The notes under the pieces are model-generated. The model made no database searches. It was given only the letters and a program-made list of their open reading frames with translations, and was not told where the DNA came from. From Campylobacterales bacterium (GTDB taxonomy: Bacteria > Campylobacterota > Campylobacteria > Campylobacterales > JACAEZ01), in the NCBI GenBank assembly GCA_013388565.1, contig JACAEZ010000176.1:1-5014 (forward strand): DNA of 5,014 nucleotides. Direction: 5' to 3'. This document shows, piece after piece, positions 1 to 5,014 of this stretch (positions are counted from its first letter, which is position 1; every line of letters begins with the position of its first letter). A program made the position numbers and the translations under genes.

Positions 1-93
1 ATCAGTTGGTTTTATAAAGTAGTGTTGTGGAATTTGTTTGTATATAAAATATATTGCGAATAAACCTACAAATATATAGGTTGTTTTTCGCAT
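1..93 (-). CDS. N-terminus of a small membrane-anchored or exported protein (partial, runs off window)
   Basis: An ATG at 93-91 opens a frame of 31 codons that stays open to the window edge. The visible protein has a short basic start (MRKTT), a hydrophobic stretch at about residues 6-18, then a polar segment (YKQIPQHYFIKPTD). This is the layout of a signal anchor or signal peptide followed by a periplasmic part, although no clear signal-peptidase site is visible. It starts 19 bases after the homoserine dehydrogenase stop, on the same strand, so it probably belongs to the same operon. An in-frame TAA just upstream rules out an earlier start. No strong Shine-Dalgarno sequence precedes it, and its start codon lies in a potential hairpin (55-92). 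I do not recognise the family. It does not resemble the YraN protein that I recall after this gene in Campylobacter. The call rests on an open frame with a sensible N-terminus, so it is moderate. Confidence 0.5.
   Translation of the reverse strand, partial: MRKTTYIFVGLFAIYFIYKQIPQHYFIKPTD
55..92 (-). other. Potential two-part RNA hairpin over the start of the downstream gene
   Basis: Read on the minus strand, bases 92-87 (TGCGAA) pair with 60-55 (TTCGCA). Inside that, 82-77 (AACCTA) pair with 68-63 (TAGGTT), and a U-G and an A-U pair can extend the inner stem to a 4-base loop. A small asymmetric internal loop (86-83 against 62-61) separates the stems. The second and third bases of the ATG at 93-91 lie in the outer stem. 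What follows is AT-rich but not a run of T, so this is not a classical intrinsic terminator. It could limit initiation on the downstream gene, mark an mRNA processing point after homoserine dehydrogenase, or be chance in AT-rich DNA. Confidence 0.4.
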
Positions 94-112
94 TAAAAAG
101 GTATCAAGATGA

Positions 113-1378
113 TTAAAACTCTTCTATTCTAATCATAATAGGTTTTGCCGTTACAAACTCTAAAGTTGAAATCTCTTTTATAGCATTTTGAATTTGACAC
201 TCTTTGCATTTATGAGTTGAGATGAGTAGATTTGCATACCAAGTTTTTGGTTGTTGCATCATAGCTTCTATCGAAATATCATTTTGTCCAAATATCGATG
301 CGATTTTTGCCAAAACTCCAGCTTTATCAGCAACACTAACTCTTAAATAGTATTTTGAAACGATGTTTTCATTTGATGCTAGTTTTAGCCCTTCGCCTTC
401 CATTGGTTTTTTAAAGCCTAGCATTGGTTTTGATTTTCCACTTCTAACAATATCTATAATATCAGAAACAACGGCACTAGCAGTAGCATTTCCACCAGCT
501 CCAGCACCATAGTACATAGTTTCACCAACTCTATCGCCGATTATGCTAATGCCATTCATGACACCATCAACTTTTGAAAGCATCAAATTTTCATCAATCA
601 ATGTAGGATGAACTCTAAGCTCTATTTCGTTGCCAACTTTTTTAGCAATAGCTAAAAGTTTTATCTTATATCCAAACTCTTGAGCAAAATAAAAATCATC
701 TTGAGTGATATTTTCAATCCCTTCAATCAATATATCTTCAGGTTTTGTATCTATTCCATAAGCTATACTTGACAAAATCAATAACTTATGAGCCGCATCA
801 AAACCACCTATATCAAATGTTGGGTCGGCTTCTGCATATCCTAAATCTTGAGCCTCTTTTAAAACGGTCTCTAAAGCACACTTTTCATTTGCCATTTTTG
901 TCAAAATGTAGTTACAAGTACCATTCATGATACCTCTAATGGCTAATACATGATTTGCACTAAGCCCTACTCTAAGGGCTTCGATGATTGGAATACCACC
1001 AGCTACACTCGCTTCAAACTCAAATGGTAACTCACCAGCAATCTCTTGAAGTTCGTATCTGTGATAAGCTAGTAGTGCTTTGTTTGCTGTAACGATTGCT
1101 TTATTGTTTTTGAGTGCTTTTTTTACAACATTATAAGCATCATCAACTCCACCCATCAGTTCAACAACGATATTTATTTCAGGGTCATCTAAAATAAAAT
1201 CAGTATTATCACTCAAAGCGATATTTAAATCTCTTTTTTTAGAGAGGTTTTTTACTACCCCTTTTGTTGCAACTATCTTTTTACCAGCTCTTGCAGTTAT
1301 AATTTGTTCATTTTCTTCTAAGATTTTTGCAACACTACTTCCAACTGTACCAACTCCAATAATACCAACTTTTATCAT
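113..1378 (-). CDS. hom: Homoserine dehydrogenase with C-terminal ACT domain
   Basis: This cytoplasmic enzyme interconverts aspartate semialdehyde and homoserine with NAD(P)H, the branch from the aspartate family to threonine and methionine. The 421 residues match the usual length of the single-function form with a regulatory tail; no aspartokinase is fused. The N-terminal Rossmann fold has its glycine-rich loop at residues 8-13 (GVGTVG). VTANKALLA at 96-104 carries the conserved Lys100. The family signature spans residues 176-198 (AQDLGYAEADP, then DIGGFD, then Lys198, the conserved active-site lysine). GAGAGGNATA at 291-300 is another conserved stretch. Residues from about 343 form an ACT domain, which in this family commonly senses threonine; that regulation is inferred. 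The ACT domain contains an unusual HKCKEC stretch at 389-394. The ATG lies one base after the aminotransferase stop, with a GGAG motif inside the end of that gene, so the two are probably translationally coupled. Confidence 0.97.
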   Translation of the reverse strand: MIKVGIIGVGTVGSSVAKILEENEQIITARAGKKIVATKGVVKNLSKKRDLNIALSDNTDFILDDPEINIVVELMGGVDDAYNVVKKALKNNKAIVTANKALLAYHRYELQEIAGELPFEFEASVAGGIPIIEALRVGLSANHVLAIRGIMNGTCNYILTKMANEKCALETVLKEAQDLGYAEADPTFDIGGFDAAHKLLILSSIAYGIDTKPEDILIEGIENITQDDFYFAQEFGYKIKLLAIAKKVGNEIELRVHPTLIDENLMLSKVDGVMNGISIIGDRVGETMYYGAGAGGNATASAVVSDIIDIVRSGKSKPMLGFKKPMEGEGLKLASNENIVSKYYLRVSVADKAGVLAKIASIFGQNDISIEAMMQQPKTWYANLLISTHKCKECQIQNAIKEISTLEFVTAKPIMIRIEEF

Positions 1379-1379
1379 C

Positions 1380-2594
1380 TTATTTCTTCTCCAAATTCTT
1401 GAAAAAAGATTTCACATTTTTAGCAGCTTGTTTTATTCTCTTTTCATTTTCTATCAAAGCAATTCTTACATACTCATCGCCATAACTTCCAAATCCAATC
1501 CCTGGGCTTACTGCGATTTTTGCCTCAACTAGAAGTTGTTTACTAAATTCAAGTGAACCTAAATGTCTAAACTGTTCTGGAATTCTTGCCCAAATAAACA
1601 TACTAGCATTTGGAATATCCATCTTCCAACCAGCTTTATCAAATGTATCTATTAAAATATCTCTTCTTTTTTTGTATGTAGCTTTTATATCTTCAACACA
1701 CTGTTGGTCACCATTTAGTGCTACCGTTGCAGCTATTTGAATTGGTGTAAACATGCCATAATCAAGCCATGATTTGATTTTTTGAAGTGAAGTAATTATT
1801 CTTCTATTACCAACTACAAAACCAACTCTCCAACCAGCCATGTTATAGCTTTTTGAGAGTGTAAATGTCTCAACGGCTACATCTTTAGCCCCTTCAACAC
1901 TCATGATAGATGGTGTTGTGTAACCATCAAATGTCAAATCTGCATAAGCAATATCACTTATCACATAAAATCTCTCTTGTCTAGCTAACTCTACAAGTCT
2001 TTCATAAAATTTTGGTGTAACTGTAGCTGTTGATGGATTGTGAGGGAAATTTACAACCATATATTTTGGTTTTGGATTTGCCTCTTTTAGAGCTTTTTTT
2101 GTCTTTTCAAAAAAGTCATCTTCATCAACTTCAAATTTTTCATTAAATTTAAGTTCAAATTTATGTGCCGAACCACCAGCCATGACAACGGCATATGAGT
2201 GGATTGGATATGTTGGGTCTGGAACGATTACAGTATCGCCAACTGAAACTATCGCTTTCATCAAATTTACATATCCCTCTTTTGAGCCGATAGTAGCAAC
2301 TGCTTCAAAATCTGGGTCAATATCTGCATTATATCTTCGTTTGTACCATAAACTGATAGCTTCTCTTAATTTAAATATCCCCTTAGATGCTGAATAACCA
2401 TGATTTTTTGGTTTTTGAGCAGCCTCTACAAGTTTGTCTATAATATGTTTTGGAGTAGCACCATCAGGATTGCCCATACTAAAATCTATAACATCTTCGC
2501 CATTTCTTCTAGCTTTAAGTTTTAACTCATTTATCTCCGCAAACACATAGTTTGGAAGTTTTTTCATTCGTTCAAATTCTATTTCAGTAAACAT
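1380..2594 (-). CDS. alaC: AlaC-family PLP-dependent aminotransferase (fold type I)
   Basis: A 404-residue class I/II aminotransferase of the cytoplasm. Its sequence runs closely parallel, as I remember it, to E. coli AlaC (YfdZ), a glutamate-pyruvate transaminase: RGEDVIDFSMGNPDGATP-like text at 31-48, TIGSKEG at 101-107, FTLSKSYNMAGWRVGF at 244-259, and SPGIGFG at 363-369. Expected active-site residues are present. Asn186 in NFPHNP and Asp214 and Tyr217 in SDIAY contact the cofactor, Lys248 forms the Schiff base, Arg256 binds the PLP phosphate, and Arg377 in EYVRIAL binds the substrate carboxylate. Relatives are often annotated as aspartate or LL-diaminopimelate aminotransferase, so the substrate is uncertain. 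Lying one base upstream of hom, it may serve the aspartate family rather than only alanine synthesis; this is inference. A strong Shine-Dalgarno sequence supports the ATG start. The enzyme class is very secure, the alaC symbol less so. Confidence 0.88.
   Translation of the reverse strand: MFTEIEFERMKKLPNYVFAEINELKLKARRNGEDVIDFSMGNPDGATPKHIIDKLVEAAQKPKNHGYSASKGIFKLREAISLWYKRRYNADIDPDFEAVATIGSKEGYVNLMKAIVSVGDTVIVPDPTYPIHSYAVVMAGGSAHKFELKFNEKFEVDEDDFFEKTKKALKEANPKPKYMVVNFPHNPSTATVTPKFYERLVELARQERFYVISDIAYADLTFDGYTTPSIMSVEGAKDVAVETFTLSKSYNMAGWRVGFVVGNRRIITSLQKIKSWLDYGMFTPIQIAATVALNGDQQCVEDIKATYKKRRDILIDTFDKAGWKMDIPNASMFIWARIPEQFRHLGSLEFSKQLLVEAKIAVSPGIGFGSYGDEYVRIALIENEKRIKQAAKNVKSFFKNLEKK
1389..1392 (-). 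promoter_or_regulatory. Ribosome binding site of hom, inside the end of the aminotransferase gene
   Basis: The minus strand reads TTTGGAGAAGAAATAAGATG. A GGAG core at 1392-1389 stands 10 bases before the hom ATG and overlaps the last codons of the upstream aminotransferase. This fits re-initiation by ribosomes finishing the upstream gene and supports the ATG at 1378-1376 as the start. Confidence 0.7.
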
Positions 2595-2598
2595 TTTT

Positions 2599-2605
2599 TC
2601 CTCTT
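2599..2605 (-). promoter_or_regulatory. Strong ribosome binding site of the aminotransferase gene
   Basis: The 12-base gap after the upstream stop codon reads AAAGAGGAAAAA before ATG. The AAGAGGA core is a near-ideal Shine-Dalgarno sequence at normal spacing. It is the only start among the complete genes after the first with its site wholly between genes, so this enzyme may be translated more independently than its neighbours. Confidence 0.8.
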
Positions 2606-2606
2606 T

Positions 2607-3422
2607 TTAGTAAAGTTTTATTGTCAAGCCTCTTTTTATGTTGTTAAGTGAATAAATATCTGATATTTTTATATATTTCGTACCAAATGGCAATTCAACT
2701 ACCATTTTTTTAGTTTTCTCTTCTATTTTTTCAATTTTAACTATTTGAAGTGATTTATCATAACATGTAACCATTGGAAACCAACTATCACTTATATTTG
2801 GAATTATCTCTAATTTAGTACCAGCTTTTATCTCTATCCAATAATCAGATATAGGCTTACTTAGCGATAATTGCTCTTTTATATTTATAAATTGTGCTTC
2901 GGCTAATTTTAAATTTGTACTATCTACACTATATTCCCAATGTGTAGGTGAATACTTATTTATATTATTAACAATACACCCTCTTTTGTCAAACTCATTT
3001 AATAATATTTCAGGGTCTATAATAGAATCATTTTCTAGTGAAACTGAACAAGCAAATTGATTGTTTAAATAACTTGCATTTTGTGTTATAAATTGATTAT
3101 AACCTACACTATTTAATATGCTTGAAATAGTTTTTAAAAAAAAGAGTGCATTTGAGTTTGATTTAAATGTTATAGTGAATTGTTGTGTAGCTACAAATTT
3201 TGTACTTAAAAGAGAGTTTTTTTTCAACTCCTCTATAATTGCTTGATAATTTAATCTTTCACTATTTATATAAAATCTACTTTTATCTTTAAAAATCAGA
3301 TTGATTAAGTTTTGATGTATTTGATAGTTTTTACTGTCACATAACTCTTTTATTTTGTCATGTAATAAATCTGCATATATAACAGATATAAAAACAAAAA
3401 AAACAAGTAGTTTTTTTACCAC
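2607..3422 (-). CDS. Exported protein of unknown function with four cysteines
   Basis: A 271-residue protein that I cannot assign to a function. It begins with a signal peptide: Lys3-Lys4, a hydrophobic core at residues 5-15, and a likely cleavage after Ala17 (VIYA|D), so the mature protein should be periplasmic. No later transmembrane helix or lipobox is visible. The mature part has four cysteines (28, 125, 149, 220) that could form disulfides. Residues from about 194 to the end alternate hydrophobic and charged residues and look beta-rich. The same position in the Campylobacter gene cluster is, from memory, occupied by a putative periplasmic protein (Cj0151c). The start is GTG: an AAAGGA site lies 5 bases upstream, TGA directly precedes it in frame, and the next in-frame methionine is only at residue 240. 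The gene overlaps the upstream membrane-protein gene by 7 bases, so the two products are probably made together. It carries three 8-base A/T runs. Confidence 0.85.
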   Translation of the reverse strand: MVKKLLVFFVFISVIYADLLHDKIKELCDSKNYQIHQNLINLIFKDKSRFYINSERLNYQAIIEELKKNSLLSTKFVATQQFTITFKSNSNALFFLKTISSILNSVGYNQFITQNASYLNNQFACSVSLENDSIIDPEILLNEFDKRGCIVNNINKYSPTHWEYSVDSTNLKLAEAQFINIKEQLSLSKPISDYWIEIKAGTKLEIIPNISDSWFPMVTCYDKSLQIVKIEKIEEKTKKMVVELPFGTKYIKISDIYSLNNIKRGLTIKLY

Positions 3423-4291
3423 TCATTTCCTTTATTTAACTCTTTAAATCTTTCAACACCTATTATTTCGTACCTGCCATCATGAAGATATAATCTTAAT
3501 GTATTTTTATCACTAAACTCTTCGATTTTATCGCCAATTTGAATATTTAAAAAACCATGTCCAAATAGTACAAGTAGAGGCTCTTTTAAAGACAAATCAA
3601 ACGGCTCTTTTGTTGTAATAGTTCCTTTTTGTCCAGTTTTTAGGTTTATCAACCCACACCAACTATTCATTTTAGGCTTTATAGTAATTTTCTCAAACAT
3701 CATACCATTTGCCAAAGAGCTTTCGCTTTTATTTAGTTCACTTACTGAAGATGAATGTATTGCTTCATAAGTTGTCTCTTCTGATTGATTTTTTTCCAAA
3801 AAGCTATCAACAGATTGTGTTTGATTTTCATCAACAGCTATATTACTATTTGATGAATAGTTTTCATTTATAGCTTTAATAACCTCTAAATTATCTTTTG
3901 CAGTCAATATCTCTTTTGTTGTAGATGTTTCAAAGCTTATTTTGTTTTTTAAATTAAATTCATAAACTAAATATCCTACAGCAATAATCATGATAGAGAT
4001 AACTATAAAAAACATATAAACAGAAAAATTTGATTGTTTTTCTATACATGTAGAATAAAATATTTTTGTCTGTCTGCTTTCATTTGCATGATGAAGTTTA
4101 TAGTCACTTATCCATTGACTTAAATCTACTTGATATTCATGTTCTAAAATTTTAATAAACCCTATTGTTTTCACAATGTTTGGATTATCATAATTTTTAT
4201 TTAAAATAGCTATTATAATATCTTTTGATAGATGTGTATCTTTAGCTATTTTATCAGCACCTATCTCTTTTAGTTTTTCTAAATTATCCAT
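3416..4291 (-). CDS. RodZ-like helix-turn-helix, single-pass membrane protein
   Basis: A 291-residue protein in four parts. Residues 1-65 are a predicted helical helix-turn-helix domain (from about KLKEIGADKIAKDTHLSKD through FIKILEHEYQVDLSQW). Residues 90-112 are one transmembrane helix (VYMFFIVISIMIIAVGYLVY). Residues 113-197 form a Ser/Thr/Asn/Glu-rich linker. Residues 199-291 are a beta-rich domain containing WCGLINLKTGQKGTI and FGHGFLNIQIGDK. This order matches RodZ, the cell-shape protein that links MreB to the wall machinery through a cytoplasmic HTH and a periplasmic DUF4115 domain; the C-terminal part here is only loosely similar. N-inside, C-outside topology is inferred. A true RodZ role is unproven: no mreB or wall gene is nearby, and the protein could be a lineage-specific membrane regulator. 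It overlaps the upstream methylase by 8 bases and the downstream exported-protein gene by 7, which suggests a functional link with the latter. Similar genes are usually annotated as hypothetical membrane protein. Confidence 0.85.
   Translation of the reverse strand: MDNLEKLKEIGADKIAKDTHLSKDIIIAILNKNYDNPNIVKTIGFIKILEHEYQVDLSQWISDYKLHHANESRQTKIFYSTCIEKQSNFSVYMFFIVISIMIIAVGYLVYEFNLKNKISFETSTTKEILTAKDNLEVIKAINENYSSNSNIAVDENQTQSVDSFLEKNQSEETTYEAIHSSSVSELNKSESSLANGMMFEKITIKPKMNSWCGLINLKTGQKGTITTKEPFDLSLKEPLLVLFGHGFLNIQIGDKIEEFSDKNTLRLYLHDGRYEIIGVERFKELNKGNEW
3428..3433 (-). promoter_or_regulatory. Ribosome binding site that selects the GTG start of the exported protein
   Basis: AAAGGA at 3433-3428 on the minus strand lies 5 bases before the GTG at 3422-3420. 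An out-of-frame ATG at 3426-3424 is only one base from the motif and would read about 22 codons before a stop. The spacing therefore favours the GTG. The site sits inside the last codons of the upstream gene. Confidence 0.7.
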
Positions 4292-4961
4292 TTTGTATCC
4301 TATCTATTAAAATAGCACAAGCTACAGCAACATTTAAAGAGTTAAAATCTCTCGCCATTTTTATAGTTGTTCTATTTTCTATTTTATTTAATATTTTAGA
4401 TGGTATTCCATCTCCTTCACTGCCCAAAAATAGCACCATTTTGCCATCTTTTTTAATTTTATTCTCACCATTTGCAACCGCTGCAAAAAGGTTAAAATTT
4501 TTATGTTTTAACTCATTTATCAAATCAAGTGTATTTTCATAAATTGCTATTGGCATGTCAAATAAAGCACCACTGCTACTTCTTGTTACACTATCAAGTG
4601 GAATAGATTTAATCCCGCTTAAAATAATCCCATCAACTCCCAAAGAGTAGCAACTTCTAACTATTGAGCCTATATTTCCAACATCAGTTACACCAACAAG
4701 TACAACCAATAAATTTTTATCTTTAAACTCTTTGAACTCTGCAAATGGAATATCTTCATATTCAAAGATAAAACCTTGATGATTTCCACCTTTTGCTAAG
4801 CCTTGTGCTTTTTTTTCATCGACTCGTTCAAAAGTAATTCCAAGTTTTCTAACTTTATCAAACAGTTTTTTATCTATATCTTTTGATAAGTAGAGATGTT
4901 TTATGTTAGTTGAATGCTTCTCTAAAGCATATAAAAATAGTTGTTTTCCGTATATTATCAT
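4284..4961 (-). CDS. rlmB: SpoU/TrmH-family 23S rRNA 2'-O-ribose methyltransferase (RlmB-like)
   Basis: This SAM-dependent enzyme methylates a ribose 2'-hydroxyl of RNA; RlmB itself modifies G2251 of 23S rRNA in E. coli. The 225 residues compare with about 243 for E. coli RlmB. The N-terminal substrate-binding part begins MIIYGKQ and contains GGNHQGF at 58-64. The SPOUT knot domain shows all three family motifs. Motif 1 is DVGNIGSIVRS at 93-103, with Asn96 and the conserved Arg102. Motif 2 is LFLGSEGDGI at 177-186 with Glu182. Motif 3 is FNSLNVAVACAIL at 206-218. It is probably active as a dimer, as in the family. Position 94 is valine where Pro is commonest. The start matches the family, but only weak Shine-Dalgarno candidates precede it (AAAAGAT at 4980-4974). 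The SpoU family is certain. The exact target is inferred: other SpoU members on 23S rRNA or tRNA look similar. Confidence 0.9.
   Translation of the reverse strand: MIIYGKQLFLYALEKHSTNIKHLYLSKDIDKKLFDKVRKLGITFERVDEKKAQGLAKGGNHQGFIFEYEDIPFAEFKEFKDKNLLVVLVGVTDVGNIGSIVRSCYSLGVDGIILSGIKSIPLDSVTRSSSGALFDMPIAIYENTLDLINELKHKNFNLFAAVANGENKIKKDGKMVLFLGSEGDGIPSKILNKIENRTTIKMARDFNSLNVAVACAILIDRIQNG
4298..4301 (-). promoter_or_regulatory. Ribosome binding site of the RodZ-like gene, inside the methylase gene
   Basis: AGGA at 4301-4298 lies 6 bases before the ATG at 4291-4289. The same bases encode the last residues (Arg-Ile) of the rRNA methylase, and the start codon lies inside that gene, upstream of its TAA. 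This arrangement is typical of translational coupling and supports the chosen start. Confidence 0.7.
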
Positions 4962-4978
4962 GGGTGAAATTTTATCTT

Positions 4979-5014
4979 TTAACTCTTAAAAATTAGATTA
5001 TAAATATTATAAAT
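4979..5014 (-). CDS. Possible C-terminal tail of an upstream gene (very short, uncertain)
   Basis: One minus-strand frame is open from the window edge to a TAA at 4981-4979 and would encode IYNIYNLIFKS. It would end 17 bases before the methylase start, in keeping with the tight spacing of the other genes. In Campylobacter, as I recall, the gene upstream is the 16S rRNA methylase rsmI, whose C-terminus often ends in a Tyr-containing helix of this general kind. Eleven residues of AT-rich sequence are not enough to identify a protein, and the same bases can be read as a promoter. Confidence 0.25.
   Translation of the reverse strand: MYNIYNLIFKS
4997..5011 (-). promoter_or_regulatory. Candidate -10 promoter elements (two TATAAT hexamers)
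   Basis: Two exact TATAAT hexamers lie on the minus strand at 5011-5006 and 5002-4997, with their starts 9 bases apart, 35 or more bases before the methylase ATG. A start about 7 bases beyond the second would give a leader of roughly 30 bases. The -35 region would be outside the window. In such AT-rich DNA the match is weak evidence, and it competes with reading this stretch as the end of an upstream gene. Confidence 0.25.

Noticed and set aside
63..88. Hairpin followed by GTTTTT on the plus strand, resembling an intrinsic terminator
   Set aside because: No plus-strand gene is present upstream to terminate, the stem has few G/C pairs, and on the transcribed minus strand the 3' side is not a T run.
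745..930. A 61-codon plus-strand open frame
   Set aside because: It lies wholly inside hom on the opposite strand, has no Shine-Dalgarno sequence and encodes no recognisable protein; the hom reading is secured by catalytic motifs across the same bases.
1230..1245. TCTCT, T run, AGAGA inverted repeat
   Set aside because: The stem is five A/T-rich pairs inside the hom coding sequence and is expected by chance in DNA of this composition.
2182..2397. A 71-codon plus-strand open frame
   Set aside because: It is antisense to the conserved part of the aminotransferase gene, and its composition follows from that gene's codons; nothing suggests independent coding.
4022..4089. Possible frame break or fusion where the HTH domain meets the membrane segment
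   Set aside because: The frame is continuous, and a linker between HTH and transmembrane helix is normal for RodZ-like proteins.
1..5014. Mobile elements, CRISPR array, tRNA or rRNA genes, long repeats
   Set aside because: No transposase-like frame, evenly spaced repeats, cloverleaf or rRNA-like stretch was seen by eye, and coding sequence fills nearly all of the window.

Overview
The window is a tightly packed run of genes, all on the minus strand, from an AT-rich bacterium. Gene order and protein style point to the Campylobacterota (Campylobacter/Arcobacter/Sulfurimonas relatives). From memory, Campylobacter jejuni has the same succession: homoserine dehydrogenase, aminotransferase, periplasmic protein, membrane protein, SpoU-type rRNA methylase (about Cj0149c to Cj0153c). 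The phylum is an inference; no rRNA or other marker gene is present.

In the direction of transcription (high to low coordinates) the layout is as follows. 5014-4962 is a very AT-rich leader with two TATAAT hexamers and a short open frame that could be the tail of an upstream gene. 4961-4284 is a SpoU/TrmH-family rRNA 2'-O-ribose methyltransferase (rlmB-like). 4291-3416 is a RodZ-like single-pass membrane protein: helix-turn-helix domain, transmembrane helix, low-complexity linker, beta-rich C-terminal domain. 3422-2607 is a secreted protein of unknown function that starts at GTG. 2594-1380 is an AlaC-family PLP aminotransferase. 1378-113 is homoserine dehydrogenase with an ACT domain. 93-1 is the N-terminus of a further small membrane-anchored protein cut by the window edge.

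The five complete genes overlap by 8 and 7 bases or are separated by 12 and 1 bases, and the last gap, before the partial gene, is 19 bases. Good Shine-Dalgarno sequences lie in or beside the end of the preceding gene for four of the starts. This looks like one polycistronic unit with translational coupling. No convincing terminator was found between genes.

Functionally it is mixed: ribosomal RNA modification, two envelope proteins without a known job, and two enzymes of amino-acid metabolism. Homoserine dehydrogenase feeds threonine and methionine synthesis, and the aminotransferase probably acts on alanine/pyruvate or on another amino acid near the aspartate family. The least explained part is the translationally coupled pair at 4291-2607, a RodZ-like protein and an exported four-cysteine protein. 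No mobile element, CRISPR array, tRNA or rRNA gene was seen.
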